Positions 8,644-18,866 of a DNA stretch of 64,000 bases are shown here, one piece after another. A program made the translations under genes and the position numbers. A model generated the notes under the pieces. It was not told the DNA's origin and did no database searches. It was given only the letters and a program-made list of their open reading frames with translations. Each line of letters begins with the position of its first letter. Position 1 is the first letter of the stretch. The DNA lies in NCBI RefSeq assembly GCF_963677945.1, contig NZ_OY782578.1, forward strand, positions 1,947,258-2,011,257. Direction: 5' to 3'. This DNA is from an uncultured Bacteroides sp. Its GTDB lineage: Bacteria > Bacteroidota > Bacteroidia > Bacteroidales > Bacteroidaceae.

Positions 8644-8920
8644 TGCTGTATCAATTGGTGATGCAATCCGTAAATATTTGCGGGATGAACGTCTGGAATC
8701 TCCGCTAAATGAACAACGATTGATTAATGCATGGAAAGAAGTCTTAGGACCAGGGATAGCTTCTTATACAGATGGACTATTTATTAAAAACCAGATACTT
8801 TATGTACATCTTACTTCTGCAGCATTACGTCAGGAATTAATGATGGGAAGAGAATTGCTTGTGAAGAATCTGAATCGTCGAGTAGGAGCACAAGTTATTA
8901 CTAATATTATTTTTCGTTAA
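8630..8920 (+). CDS. DUF721 (DciA-like) protein
   Basis: The 96-residue protein MKRNNAVSIGDAIRKYL… belongs to DUF721. That family includes DciA, a helicase-loading protein in bacteria without DnaC; the Bacteroides members are untested as far as I know. The ATG at 8630 is preferred to an in-frame TTG two codons earlier. It starts inside the end of recF, the classic recF-DUF721 order. Its 3' end overlaps the convergent cyclo-ligase gene by 14 bases. Confidence 0.8.
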   Translation: MKRNNAVSIGDAIRKYLRDERLESPLNEQRLINAWKEVLGPGIASYTDGLFIKNQILYVHLTSAALRQELMMGRELLVKNLNRRVGAQVITNIIFR

Positions 8921-9464
8921 GTATTCCATTTTCTGTAATAATTAAGTTCATTTTTGTGTCATGTGGTTCAGCTGGAATTTCTTCTGAAAGTTGAAAAGAA
9001 AAACATAGTCCTATTTTAAAAGCTTTAATTTTAGGTAAAAGGCGATCATAATATCCTTTTCCTCTTCCAAGTCTGTTGCCAACTTTATCAAATGAAACGC
9101 CTGGGATTATTGCCAAATCTATTTTATTGTAATCAGAAAATAATTCGCCAGTAGGTTCTTGTATACCGTATGCGCCAGTTTTTAATTCAGATGAATCATT
9201 ATATTCTTTTAGTATTAAGTTTTCGCCATTAACTACCGGCAAAATTATAAATTTCTCATTCTTCCATTTTTCAATAAAAGCATGTGTCCTTACTTCATCT
9301 TTTAGGGAGTGGTATAACAGGATTGTCTTTGCATTTTGAAAGACAGGAAGAGATTCTAGGTTGATAAACAATTTACCGGAGAAATCCAGAAAAAAACTGT
9401 CTGTTAGCGCTTTTTTTCTTTCAGAAATAGATTTTCTTATTTGTTGCTTTTTTGAGTAATTCAT
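8907..9464 (-). CDS. 5-formyltetrahydrofolate cyclo-ligase
   Basis: The enzyme converts 5-formyl-THF to 5,10-methenyl-THF with ATP. The 185-residue protein begins KKQQIRKSISERKKAL, shows the substrate-binding PGVSFD, and carries the nucleotide motif GRGKGYYDR near residue 135. Length is typical. It starts 12 bp past the end of a terminator hairpin that ends the S41 protease transcript, so it may use a separate promoter or read-through. Confidence 0.92.
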   Translation of the reverse strand: MNYSKKQQIRKSISERKKALTDSFFLDFSGKLFINLESLPVFQNAKTILLYHSLKDEVRTHAFIEKWKNEKFIILPVVNGENLILKEYNDSSELKTGAYGIQEPTGELFSDYNKIDLAIIPGVSFDKVGNRLGRGKGYYDRLLPKIKAFKIGLCFSFQLSEEIPAEPHDTKMNLIITENGILNEK

Positions 9465-9475
9465 GCTTGAATAGT

Positions 9476-9508
9476 AAAAAAAGTCCCCGGAGTTTTTACT
9501 TACCGGGG
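9476..9508 (-). terminator. Intrinsic terminator after the S41 protease gene
   Basis: CCCCGG (9485-9490) and CCGGGG (9503-9508) form a GC-rich stem. On the minus strand it is followed by a seven-T run. It lies 8 bp past the protease stop codon. Confidence 0.8.
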
Positions 9509-9515
9509 AATAATG

Positions 9516-11171
9516 TTATCTTTTCTTTTTTGAAATATTGGGCTTTACAGGGGTAGTAGGGAATGCTTGTCCTTTTTGTAGTACCTCGACTGCCTTTAGA
9601 ACAGTATTATCAGATTTATTAATGTACTTAATATATTCTTCTTGACCCAGCATACTGTCAATGATACGTCCATATAATCTCTTTTCAATTAGTTTGTGTG
9701 ATATCTGAATCAAAAGATTTCTCCTCTTAACTCCATTACTATCTGCATATCTTACAAATTGTTCCACAAGATTCTGTCCTTTCAGATAGTTAGCCAATGA
9801 ATTGGCATCTTTAAACTGCTTCAGCTTATTTCTATTCTGATCTGTGTATTTGTATCCAAATAGAATATCAAGTCCTTTGGTCATAACTGAAGTGTAATAA
9901 GAAGTAGATCCAATCGTGTCTTGAGGAACAAAGACGTCTGGCATAATACCTCCGCCACCATATACCGGCCTTCCTAAACTTGTAGAGTAACGCAGACTTT
10001 TATCTTGTTTAATGCTGTCTTTTGAGAAAAATTCGCCATGATCATAGCGGTTTAGCCAGTCCATTTCGTAATCTTCATCGTTACCATTCACATAAGGACG
10101 CTGAATACACCTTCCCGAAGGAGTATAATATCGAGCTATAGTAAGACGAATAGCAGATCCATCACTAAATTCGATAGGTTGCTGTACTAATCCCTTTCCA
10201 AAAGTTCGTCTTCCAATAATCATACCACGGTCGTTATCTTGGATAGCTCCTGCAAATATTTCACTTGCTGAAGCTGAACCCTCATCAACCAAAACTACAA
10301 TTGGCATTTTCTGGCAACTACCAGTTCCGTTTGCAAATTCTTCTGTTCTTGGATATTTTCGTCCTTCTGTATAAACAATAAGTTTTCCTTCAGGCAAGAA
10401 CTCATTTACCATTCTAATAGCTGCTTCCATGAACCCTCCTGTGTTTCCACGTAAGTCAATGATCAGTCCCTGACAGTTACGCTGGCTAAGTAGTGCTAAA
10501 GCACTAAGTAATTCCACGTGAGTAGTTCTACCAAACTTATTAATATATACATATCCAATGTTTTTGCTGATCATGTATGCTGCGTAGATACTTGTAACTG
10601 GAATATCTCCACGAACGATTGTATAAGAAAGAAGATTTTTCTCACCGAAACGTTTTATAGTAAGTTTAACCTCTGTTCCTTTTTTACCTTTCAACTTACT
10701 CATAGCGACATCATTCGTCACTTTTTTTCCAACGAAAAGGGTGTCATTAACTCGGATAATCTGGTCGCCAGGCATTAATCCTACTTTTTCAGAAGGGCCA
10801 CCTTTTATAACACTGTTAACATGTATTGTATCATTTTGAATACGGAATTGGATTCCTATTCCGCTAAAACTTCCTTCAAGCTCAGAATTTGCTGCTTCCA
10901 GATCTTTTGCCGGAATATATTTTGAGTGTGGATCTAATTCTGCCAGAATTTGAGGCATTGCATTTTCTACCAATTCTTCCATATTAACCGTATCCACATA
11001 CTGATCATCAATAATTCGGAGCAGTGCGTTTAGTTTGTTTGACGAACTGTTTATAATACCCAATCGGCTTCCTGAATAGTGTTTTGTGTAAAATGTACCG
11101 ATTAATATTCCGACCACAATACTTACCGCAATAATAATAGGAGTAAAGCGTGAAGATTTATTTGTACTCAT
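9516..11171 (-). CDS. S41-family C-terminal processing protease with PDZ domain
   Basis: This 551-residue periplasmic protease has an N-terminal membrane segment (about 9-28), a PDZ domain (about 90-175, with SGIGIQF and GLMPGDQIIRVND) and an S41 catalytic domain. The nucleophile is the Ser of VDEGSASASEIF and the general base is the Lys of RRTFGKG. It likely trims C-termini of envelope proteins. It lies 26 bp after the deaminase gene on the same strand. Confidence 0.93.
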   Translation of the reverse strand: MSTNKSSRFTPIIIAVSIVVGILIGTFYTKHYSGSRLGIINSSSNKLNALLRIIDDQYVDTVNMEELVENAMPQILAELDPHSKYIPAKDLEAANSELEGSFSGIGIQFRIQNDTIHVNSVIKGGPSEKVGLMPGDQIIRVNDTLFVGKKVTNDVAMSKLKGKKGTEVKLTIKRFGEKNLLSYTIVRGDIPVTSIYAAYMISKNIGYVYINKFGRTTHVELLSALALLSQRNCQGLIIDLRGNTGGFMEAAIRMVNEFLPEGKLIVYTEGRKYPRTEEFANGTGSCQKMPIVVLVDEGSASASEIFAGAIQDNDRGMIIGRRTFGKGLVQQPIEFSDGSAIRLTIARYYTPSGRCIQRPYVNGNDEDYEMDWLNRYDHGEFFSKDSIKQDKSLRYSTSLGRPVYGGGGIMPDVFVPQDTIGSTSYYTSVMTKGLDILFGYKYTDQNRNKLKQFKDANSLANYLKGQNLVEQFVRYADSNGVKRRNLLIQISHKLIEKRLYGRIIDSMLGQEEYIKYINKSDNTVLKAVEVLQKGQAFPTTPVKPNISKKKR

Positions 11172-11197
11172 GAGTTATTTAATTTAAATAGTTCTTT

Positions 11198-11644
11198 TTA
11201 TATTTGGTTTTGTTCGGTAGGATCTAAATATACAACTTCAATATTGGCGCGTTTTAATAAATTGATTCCATCTTCCAAACGATATTTTTCTGAATAAATC
11301 ACTCTTTTAATGCCTGCCTGAATAATAAGCTTGGCACATTCTATACATGGAGATGCTGTTACATATAATGTTGCCCCTTCGCTGCTGTTATTGGAACGGG
11401 CTATTTTAGTAATCGCATTTGCTTCAGCATGTAGTACATATGGTTTTGTTAAATTCTGCTCATCTTCACATATGTTTTCAAAACCGGAGGGCGTTCCATT
11501 ATACCCGTCAGAAATAATCATCTTATCTTTGACAATCAATGCTCCAACTTTTCGCCTGATGCAGTATGAATTCTCAGCCCAGATATTAGCCATACGTATA
11601 TAGCGGGTGTCAAGTTCCTGTTGTTTTAATTCTATAGCATTCAT
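11198..11644 (-). CDS. Deoxycytidylate deaminase-like zinc enzyme
   Basis: The 148-residue protein carries the cytidine/dCMP deaminase zinc site: HAEANAI (zinc His and catalytic Glu) and PCIECAK (two zinc Cys). The dCMP deaminase-type block GYNGTPSGFENICED is also present. It would convert dCMP to dUMP for dTTP synthesis; a ComEB-like name is also used for this family. It lies between a lipoprotein gene and the S41 protease in one minus-strand run. Confidence 0.88.
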   Translation of the reverse strand: MNAIELKQQELDTRYIRMANIWAENSYCIRRKVGALIVKDKMIISDGYNGTPSGFENICEDEQNLTKPYVLHAEANAITKIARSNNSSEGATLYVTASPCIECAKLIIQAGIKRVIYSEKYRLEDGINLLKRANIEVVYLDPTEQNQI

Positions 11645-11693
11645 TGTTATTTTATTCTTTTCTTATATAATATTTGAGATTTATCTAAAATGT

Positions 11694-12140
11694 TTATTTT
11701 ATACGGAATAACATATATCTGTCACCCTGGCTACTCTTATATTTTATGACCATAATGTTTTCATCTGTTCCTCTACAAGAATATGCCCCCTTAATTGCAT
11801 TGATGTATTCAATAGCAATATCAAGCTCTTCATCTTCAGATTCATTTGTTATATTCATAGATAAATTGTATCCATTTTCATTTTTCCATTTGCCGTTGAA
11901 AGCATCTTTTACACCTTTTCCGTAAAAAGTACTATCCTGATTGAATTTCAAATAAAAGCCATCTTTGTTGTTGTTGAAAATAGTTTCGTCATCAGTGAAA
12001 TGTATTTCATTATCATTCTTCTCGTAAAAACCAACCAAACGCCACGTTTTGCCTACGATTTTTATATCATCTTCATTATCGCTGCATCCACCCAAGAAAG
12101 GCAGGATGGCTAATAGTATAAATAGAATTTTTGTTTTCAT
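11694..12140 (-). CDS. Small lipoprotein, possible DUF4847/META-like
   Basis: The 148-residue protein has a lipoprotein signal ending LGGC at Cys19. The mature part begins with Asp/Glu residues and contains VGKTWRLVGFY, a phrase seen in META-like β-barrel lipoproteins. A DUF4847 assignment is from memory and unsure. Its ATG overlaps the M3 peptidase stop by one base, showing translational coupling. Confidence 0.6.
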   Translation of the reverse strand: MKTKILFILLAILPFLGGCSDNEDDIKIVGKTWRLVGFYEKNDNEIHFTDDETIFNNNKDGFYLKFNQDSTFYGKGVKDAFNGKWKNENGYNLSMNITNESEDEELDIAIEYINAIKGAYSCRGTDENIMVIKYKSSQGDRYMLFRIK

Positions 12141-14230
12141 TATTCTTTAATGCCGTTTCTAATTAATAAAGCATCAATAGTTGGTTCTTGTCCGCGGAAA
12201 CGTTTATATAACTTCATCGGATGTTCTGTACCACCTTTAGATAGTATATTTTCACGGAAAGAAGTCGCGACTTCTTTATTGAAAATTCCTTTTTGCTTGA
12301 ATAATGAGAAAGCATCAGCATCCAGTACTTCCGCCCACTTATAACTATAATAGCCGGCAGAATAACCTCCGGAGAATATATGTGAGAATCGTACGCTCAT
12401 AGATTCATTGTCTAATACCGGCAGAAGTTTTGTTTTTGTCATAGCTTGCCGCTCGTATTCAATCACATTTTCCTCAAATGGGGTATTTCTAGTATACCAT
12501 GCCATATCCAGTAATCCTAAGCTTACCTGACGAAGGCAGGCATATCCGGTATTAAAATTGGATGCGTCAACAATACGTTGAATTAGCTCCTGAGGCAATT
12601 GTTCGTTAGTTTGATAATGCTTTGCAAATGTGTTCAAAAAATCTTTTTCAATCGCAAAGTTTTCCATTATTTGCGAAGGCAATTCAACAAAATCCCAGTA
12701 AACATTAGTTCCGCTAAGACTTTCATAAGTCGAGTTGGCCATCATCCCATGAAGAGAATGACCAAACTCATGCAGGAAAGTTTCTACTTCACTAAAAGTA
12801 AGCAAGGCTGGTTTATTTTCTGTTGGTTTTGTGAAATTCATAACCAAAGAAATGTGTGGACGACTATCTTTACCATTTTCTTTCCATTGTTCTTTAAATT
12901 GAGTCATCCATGCTCCTGCACGTTTCCCTGCACGAGGATGAAAATCTGTGTATAAGACAGCCAAGTATTTTCCATCCTTATCAAAGACTTCGTATGCTTC
13001 GACATCTGAATGGTATACAGGTATATTTTTGTTTTCTTTGAAAGTGATGCCATATAATTTTGTAGCTAATCCAAATACACCCTCTTTAACTTTACTCAAT
13101 TCAAAGTAAGGACGCAACATTTCGTCATTGATATTGAATCTCTGGTCTTTTAATTTGTTAGAATAGAATGCCCAATCCCATGGCATTGTCTGAAAAATAG
13201 GACCTTGTTCCTGGCTTGCCAGTTCTTGCACATCTTTCAATTCTTTTTCTGCAGTAGGTTTGTAAGCATCAACTAGCTGATTAAGTAGCTTATATACAGC
13301 ATCACTATTTTCAGCCATGCGTTTTTCAAGAGTATATGCAGCATAATTCTTATAACCTAGTAATTGCGCTATTTCCTGACGAATATTGGCTATTCTTGTC
13401 ACGTTTGCAAAATTATTGTATTCATTGTCATGAGTACAAAGGGTATTATAAGCTGTATAAAGTTCTTTTCTTAGCTCACGGTTTTCACAATATGTCATGA
13501 AAGGAATATAACTAGGAGCATTCAGTGTAAACACCCAACCTTCTTTTCCTTTTTCTTTGGCTGTTAAGGCTGCCGCTTCAAGGGTGCTTTCTGGTAGTCC
13601 TGCAAGTTGTGCTTTGTCTGTAATAACTAATTCATAGTTATTTGTTTCTTTCAGAATATTTTGTCCATATTGCAAAGTAAGCTTGCTTAATTCAGCTGTC
13701 AAAGCACGATATTTAACTTTTGCTTCACCTTCCAGATTTGCTCCGCTACGTACAAAACTATCATAAGTGTTTTGCAGAAGTTTGCTGTCCTCTTTGTTCA
13801 ACTTTAATTTATTTATTTGGCTATAAACAGCTTTTATCCTCTCAAATAATTTTTTATTAAGACTGATGTTATTTGAGTGTTCGGATAAGAGTGGCATCAT
13901 TTTTTCAGCTATTGCCTGAAGATCATCGTCTGTTTCTGCACTGAGCAAATTGCTAAATACACTTTGAACTCTATTAAGTAACACTCCAGATTTCTCTAGT
14001 GCTACAATTGTGTTTTTAAAGCTAGGAGCTTCAGGGTTATTAACTATAGCATAAATCTCTGCCATATGTTGTTTCATACCCTCTTCCAAAGCTGGTTCAA
14101 AATGTTCTTTTTTAATTTTATCAAAAGGAGCTGTGCCGTGAGGTGTAGTATACTTTTCCAGAAATGGATTCTGAGCTTGAATCATGTTCATAATACAAAA
14201 TATAGCGAATGTTAATATTACTTTTTTCAT
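12140..14230 (-). CDS. M3-family metallopeptidase (peptidyl-dipeptidase Dcp type), secreted
   Basis: The 696-residue protein has a cleavable signal (MKKVILTFAIFCIMNMIQA). The catalytic M3 domain has HEFGH with H487, E488 and H491 as zinc site and catalytic base. It keeps the family blocks GYKNYAAYTL and FSHIFSGGYSAGYYSYKW. Dcp removes dipeptides from peptide C-termini; the signal peptide implies a periplasmic site, as for other Bacteroides members. It heads the run that includes the lipoprotein, deaminase, S41 protease and cyclo-ligase. Confidence 0.92.
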   Translation of the reverse strand: MKKVILTFAIFCIMNMIQAQNPFLEKYTTPHGTAPFDKIKKEHFEPALEEGMKQHMAEIYAIVNNPEAPSFKNTIVALEKSGVLLNRVQSVFSNLLSAETDDDLQAIAEKMMPLLSEHSNNISLNKKLFERIKAVYSQINKLKLNKEDSKLLQNTYDSFVRSGANLEGEAKVKYRALTAELSKLTLQYGQNILKETNNYELVITDKAQLAGLPESTLEAAALTAKEKGKEGWVFTLNAPSYIPFMTYCENRELRKELYTAYNTLCTHDNEYNNFANVTRIANIRQEIAQLLGYKNYAAYTLEKRMAENSDAVYKLLNQLVDAYKPTAEKELKDVQELASQEQGPIFQTMPWDWAFYSNKLKDQRFNINDEMLRPYFELSKVKEGVFGLATKLYGITFKENKNIPVYHSDVEAYEVFDKDGKYLAVLYTDFHPRAGKRAGAWMTQFKEQWKENGKDSRPHISLVMNFTKPTENKPALLTFSEVETFLHEFGHSLHGMMANSTYESLSGTNVYWDFVELPSQIMENFAIEKDFLNTFAKHYQTNEQLPQELIQRIVDASNFNTGYACLRQVSLGLLDMAWYTRNTPFEENVIEYERQAMTKTKLLPVLDNESMSVRFSHIFSGGYSAGYYSYKWAEVLDADAFSLFKQKGIFNKEVATSFRENILSKGGTEHPMKLYKRFRGQEPTIDALLIRNGIKE

Positions 14231-14320
14231 CTATTTGGTTATATAATAATAATCAACTACAAAAGTGCTAAAAAAAAATATTACTTTATTAAGAATAGTG
14301 GAGTTTTTAACAAAGTATAT

Positions 14321-14328
14321 TACTTTTG
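14321..14328 (+). promoter_or_regulatory. Promoter -7 box for the LTA-synthase-like gene
   Basis: TACTTTTG fits TAnnTTTG and lies 42 bp before the ATG at 14371. No convincing -33 element is seen. Confidence 0.45.
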
Positions 14329-14370
14329 TATGATTTTCATTTGAAATAGAGCTAAATAATTGTATAAATA

Positions 14371-16197
14371 ATGAAGGATAGATTTTTCTTGTTGCTAAAA
14401 ACATATGTGTTTTTCATCTTATTTTTTGTAGTTCAAAAGCCTGTATTTATGTTGTATTATCATGATCTGTATCATGATTGCTCATTATTGGATTATTTCG
14501 GAGTTATTTGGCATGGTTTACCACTCGATGCTTCAATTGCCGGCTATTTTACTATACTCCCCGGATTGTTTCTTATAGCTTCTTTATGGCTAAATTCGAC
14601 TGTGACCAGTATAGTTTTTAAAATTTACTATGGCATTGTTGCTTTCGTTATTGGATGCGTTTTTATATCTGACATTGTTCTTTATAAATATTGGGGCTTC
14701 AGACTAGATTCTTCACCTCTTTTTTATTTAAAAACGCCGAAAGATGCTTTTGCAAGTGCCGATCTTATAACAATTATTTTAGCCTTATTTTTTATTATTG
14801 CAATTATATCAGCGCTTATTTATTTGTTTAATCTGATTCTTATTAAACCTGAGATTAAAATAAAGAAACCATATTATCGTAGAAAAACAGCATTGGTATT
14901 ACTTTTAGTAACAGGATTTCTTTTTATTCCCATCCGTGGTGGGTTTTCTGTATCAACAATGAATACCGGATGGGCATATTTTAGTGATAAAATAGAACTA
15001 AACCATGCGGCAATAAACCCTTGTTTTAGTTTGATGGAATCTCTTTCCCGTGAACAAGCTTTTGATAAACAATATCGTTTTATGAAGGACGATGAAGCAA
15101 CTAAAGAACTTGATAAACTCAAAGATGTTACAGCAACTGATAGTATTCCGGCTTTGCTCACAACAAAGAGACCGAATGTAATTATTGTAATTCTTGAAAG
15201 TTTTACTTCGAAAATAGTTCAACCTTTAGGCGGTTTACCTGATGTGGCTTCTAATATGAATGCGTTCTGTAAAGAAGGAATATTGTTCACTAATTTCTAT
15301 GCAAACAGTTTTCGAACAGATCGTGGCCTTGTTTCAATTCTAAGTGGTTATCCAGCTCAGCCTACAACCTCAATAATGAAATATCCTCAACGAAGTCAGT
15401 CATTACCTTCTATATCTAAGTCATTGAAGAAAGCTGGTTACTCTACAGAATACTACTATGGTGGAGATGCTAATTTTACTAATATGCGCTCCTATTTATT
15501 ATCACAAGGGTATGATCGAATTGTATGTGATAAAGATTTTCCTTTAAAAGAAAGACTCTCGAAGTGGGGTGCTCCCGATCAGTATTTGTTTAATCGCGCT
15601 TTGTCTGATTTCTTAGGAGTACAAAAGGAACCATTCTTTAAAACGATCCAGACTTCAAGTAGTCATGAACCTTTTGATGTTCCGTCTCATAAGTTTAAAG
15701 ATCCATTTCTTAATTCGGCTTTTTATACAGATAGTTGTTTGGGGAAATTTATTGATCAATATAAGCAAACTAAATATTGGAAGAATACTGTATTTGTACT
15801 TGTACCAGACCATGCAATGCGTTATCCTGCTTCAATTACCAACCATGAGATTGAACGTTTTCAGATACCGCTGATACTTATTGGTGGAGCCGTTAAAAAG
15901 CCTGTAAAAATAGACACTTATGCTTCTCAGATTGATATAGCAGCAACAATTCTTTACCAATTGGGATTGCCGCATAAAGATTTTACCTTTAGCAAGAATA
16001 TACTAAATCCTAAATCTCCTCATTTTGGATACTTTAGTTTTCCAAATGGCTTTGGTATGACTACTTCTCAGAATCAGTTAATATTTGACTGTGAGGCAAA
16101 TAAAGTTGTTCTTGATCGTGGAAATAGAAAGAATTTAAATCAAAAACCTGCAAAAGCTTATATGCAAAAGTTATATGATGATTTGGCTAAACGATAA
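14371..16197 (+). CDS. LTA synthase-like sulfatase-fold membrane protein
   Basis: The 608-residue protein has about five N-terminal membrane helices (to about residue 190) and a periplasmic alkaline-phosphatase/sulfatase-fold domain. IVILESF near 275 offers the metal-binding Glu, T316 in FRTDRG is the expected nucleophile, and SSHEPFDVP and VLVPDHAMRYP carry further metal ligands. In Gram-positive bacteria this fold polymerises glycerol phosphate. In Bacteroidetes it more likely transfers a phospho-head group to a lipid or glycan, which is inference. The aminopeptidase gene follows by 24 bp. Confidence 0.88.
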   Translation: MKDRFFLLLKTYVFFILFFVVQKPVFMLYYHDLYHDCSLLDYFGVIWHGLPLDASIAGYFTILPGLFLIASLWLNSTVTSIVFKIYYGIVAFVIGCVFISDIVLYKYWGFRLDSSPLFYLKTPKDAFASADLITIILALFFIIAIISALIYLFNLILIKPEIKIKKPYYRRKTALVLLLVTGFLFIPIRGGFSVSTMNTGWAYFSDKIELNHAAINPCFSLMESLSREQAFDKQYRFMKDDEATKELDKLKDVTATDSIPALLTTKRPNVIIVILESFTSKIVQPLGGLPDVASNMNAFCKEGILFTNFYANSFRTDRGLVSILSGYPAQPTTSIMKYPQRSQSLPSISKSLKKAGYSTEYYYGGDANFTNMRSYLLSQGYDRIVCDKDFPLKERLSKWGAPDQYLFNRALSDFLGVQKEPFFKTIQTSSSHEPFDVPSHKFKDPFLNSAFYTDSCLGKFIDQYKQTKYWKNTVFVLVPDHAMRYPASITNHEIERFQIPLILIGGAVKKPVKIDTYASQIDIAATILYQLGLPHKDFTFSKNILNPKSPHFGYFSFPNGFGMTTSQNQLIFDCEANKVVLDRGNRKNLNQKPAKAYMQKLYDDLAKR

Positions 16198-16221
16198 TAA
16201 TTAATCAATAATATAAGAGCT

Positions 16222-17595
16222 ATGTTTACTAAAGAAACTTATATAAATAGAAGAGAACAGTTTAAGAAGACTGTTGCTTCTGGAATCTTGTTATTTTTGG
16301 GTAACGATGAGTGTGGAATGAATTATGCGGATAATACATACCCGTTTAGACAAGATTCTACTTTTCTATATTTTTTCGGTTTATCTTATGCCGGTCTTTC
16401 TGCCATTATTGATATAGATAATGACAAGGAAATTATTTTTGGTGACGAACTGACTATCGATGATATTGTGTGGATGGGCACACAGCCTACTCTGAAAGAG
16501 AAGAGTGAAAGAGTAGGAGTTGCATGTACACAACCTTCTAAGAGCATTGAATCTTATTTAAAAGATGCTTTGAATAAAGGACAGCAAATTCATTTTTTAC
16601 CAACCTATAGAGCAGAACATAAGCTTAAACTAATGGATTGGCTTGGATATATGCCGGCGGCTCAGGAAGCTTCTGTTCCTTTTATTCGTGCAGTGGTAAA
16701 TCAACGAAATTACAAATCTGTAGAAGAAATAGTTGAGATAGAAAAAGCTTGCAATACTACTGCTGATATGCACATTAAAGCGATGCAAATACTTCGTCCG
16801 GGAATGAAGGAAAGTGAAATTGCAGGTGCACTTGCAGATGTAGCTTTGTCTGCTGGTGGGAATCTTTCTTTTCCAACTATTGCTACAATAAACGGGCAAA
16901 CATTGCATAACCATTATCATGGGAATATTGTAAAACCAGGCGATATGTTACTTTTGGATGCTGGCGCCGAAACTGCAATGGGATATGCGGGGGATATGTC
17001 ATCTACGATTCCTGTTGATAAGAAATTTTCTAGTCGTCAGAAAGACGTTTACGATATTCAGGTTGCTTCTCATCTTGCAGCTGTTGAGGCTCTCCGTCCA
17101 GGTATTCCGTTCAAAGAAGTATATGAATTTTCATCGAAGGTAATTGTTGAAGGAATGAAATCTTTAGGATTAATGAATGGTAATGCTGATGATGCTGTTC
17201 GTGAGGGTGCTCATGCTATGTTCTTCCAATGTGGATTGGGACATATGATGGGGCTTGATGTTCATGATATGGAAAATTTAGGAGAAGTTTATGTAGGATA
17301 TGACGGTGAACCAAAAAGTACTCAGTTCGGACGTAAATCTCTTCGTCTTGGAAGGAAACTGGAACCAGGATTTGTTTTGACTATTGAACCAGGTGTTTAT
17401 TTTATTCCAGAATTAATGGATTTGTGGAAAGGTGAGAAGAAGTTCACAGAATTTATCAACTATGATAAATTAGAAACGTACAAAGATTTCGGTGGTATCC
17501 GTAATGAGGAAGATTATTTAATTACGGAAGATGGAGCCCGTCGATTAGGTAAGAAAATTCCATTAACAACAGATGAAGTAGAAGCATTAAGATAA
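16222..17595 (+). CDS. Xaa-Pro aminopeptidase (M24B family)
   Basis: The 457-residue protein has an N-terminal creatinase-like domain (about 1-170) and a pita-bread M24 domain. The metal ligands are visible in order: LLDAGAE, AGDMSSTIP, GLGHMMGLDVHD, TIEPGVYF and GGIRNEEDYL. It removes N-terminal residues ahead of proline. No signal peptide is seen, so it is cytosolic. The transporter gene begins 3 bp after the stop. Confidence 0.93.
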   Translation: MFTKETYINRREQFKKTVASGILLFLGNDECGMNYADNTYPFRQDSTFLYFFGLSYAGLSAIIDIDNDKEIIFGDELTIDDIVWMGTQPTLKEKSERVGVACTQPSKSIESYLKDALNKGQQIHFLPTYRAEHKLKLMDWLGYMPAAQEASVPFIRAVVNQRNYKSVEEIVEIEKACNTTADMHIKAMQILRPGMKESEIAGALADVALSAGGNLSFPTIATINGQTLHNHYHGNIVKPGDMLLLDAGAETAMGYAGDMSSTIPVDKKFSSRQKDVYDIQVASHLAAVEALRPGIPFKEVYEFSSKVIVEGMKSLGLMNGNADDAVREGAHAMFFQCGLGHMMGLDVHDMENLGEVYVGYDGEPKSTQFGRKSLRLGRKLEPGFVLTIEPGVYFIPELMDLWKGEKKFTEFINYDKLETYKDFGGIRNEEDYLITEDGARRLGKKIPLTTDEVEALR

Positions 17596-17598
17596 TTT

Positions 17599-18543
17599 AT
17601 GGAGAAGAATTCTAAAGCCATACTCTATGGGAGTGTGGCTGTGTTAAGTTGGTCAACAGTTGCTACTGCTTTTAAGATTGGTTTGAAAAGTCTGACCTAT
17701 TTTGAACTAATTCTAATTGCCAGTTGTACAGCCCTGATTATTTTTACTATGGTACTTATTGTTCAAAAGAAACTGGCTGTTATAAGTTCTTTTAGCAGTA
17801 AGAAGTGGTTACGTTTTGCCGGAATTGGATTGTTGAATCCAGTTGCGTATTATCTTGTATTGTTTAAATCCTATTCTTTATTGCCAGCACAAGTAGCTCA
17901 ACCAATAAACTATACGTGGCCTATTCTTTTATTGATTATGCTAGCAATATTTACGCGCAGACCAATTCCGATACCTAAATATATGGGATTGACTTTTTCA
18001 TTGTTGGGAGTTGTTTTAATATCATTGGGCGCTGGTAAATCTGATGTTTCTGGAATTTCTGTTTTGGGAATTCTTTTAGCTTTGTTCAGTGCTGTCATGT
18101 GGGCAACTTACTGGATGATAAATAATAAAAATAAAGATATAGATAGTACGGTATCTCTTTTTATGGGATTTCTTTTTGGTACCATTTATCTGTTGGTTGC
18201 AGCTTTATTTGTAGGTGTTAATATAGAAAATACGACAAGTCTTCTGGCAGGAATATATGTTGGCGCTTTTGAAATTGCTATTCCTTTTATTTGTTTTGGT
18301 ATGGCTATTCGTATGACTAATAACCCCGCATTGATTAATCAACTTTGTTATTTGTCACCTTTCATGTCTTTATTCTTTATATCTATTGTTTTAGGAGAAC
18401 AAATTTATCTCTCTACATATATAGGTCTTATATTAATAGTAGGAGGCATTGTTTTTAATCAGTATTTTGCTCATAAAATTACAATGAAGCTTTATAGAAC
18501 AATAGTGAAATATCGCATAACTCATAGAGCTTATTCCAGCTGA
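17599..18543 (+). CDS. EamA/DMT-family transporter
   Basis: The 314-residue protein has ten predicted membrane helices arranged as two EamA repeats. The second repeat begins near VSGISVLGILLALFSAVMWATY. Substrate cannot be predicted; family members export amino acids or metabolites. It is likely co-transcribed with the aminopeptidase. It is the last core gene before the insertion sequence. Confidence 0.85.
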   Translation: MEKNSKAILYGSVAVLSWSTVATAFKIGLKSLTYFELILIASCTALIIFTMVLIVQKKLAVISSFSSKKWLRFAGIGLLNPVAYYLVLFKSYSLLPAQVAQPINYTWPILLLIMLAIFTRRPIPIPKYMGLTFSLLGVVLISLGAGKSDVSGISVLGILLALFSAVMWATYWMINNKNKDIDSTVSLFMGFLFGTIYLLVAALFVGVNIENTTSLLAGIYVGAFEIAIPFICFGMAIRMTNNPALINQLCYLSPFMSLFFISIVLGEQIYLSTYIGLILIVGGIVFNQYFAHKITMKLYRTIVKYRITHRAYSS

Positions 18544-18678
18544 TTCTGCAAAAAAATCAAACGAACCATCACTCCGTCACTATTTCTTGTAATGCGCTAA
18601 AATACAATATATTGCTCGGTGATGGTAGCGTTTTGATCCATCACCAAACCCTCACTTTTGTGGGCATCCCTCACTCTT
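18544..18678. other. Intergenic remnant left of the IS, with CCATCAC-type repeats
   Basis: This 135-bp stretch carries several related words: CCATCACTCCGTCAC at 18566-18580 and an inverted pair GGTGATGG (18618-18625) / CCATCACC (18638-18645). No T-run follows the hairpin, so it is not a clear terminator. No coding frame is evident. Confidence 0.4.
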
Positions 18679-18866
18679 TGTCTTGTCCTGAAAAAGGTTG
18701 ACTAAGTTTATAACTAATCCTGAAAATTGGTTGACGATTATAAGCAAAATGTAGAACCAATCTCTCTTAATCCGTATTTTGGTTTACTTTCTACCCGAAA
18801 ATCTCTTTCCAATTTGTTTTCACTTACAGTTTCACTCGTCGGGACGGGTGCTCCCGTCCCTTGCCG

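Noticed and set aside
9485-9508. GC-rich hairpin as an RNA gene
   Set aside because: Its position 8 bp past a stop codon and the T-run explain it as a terminator.
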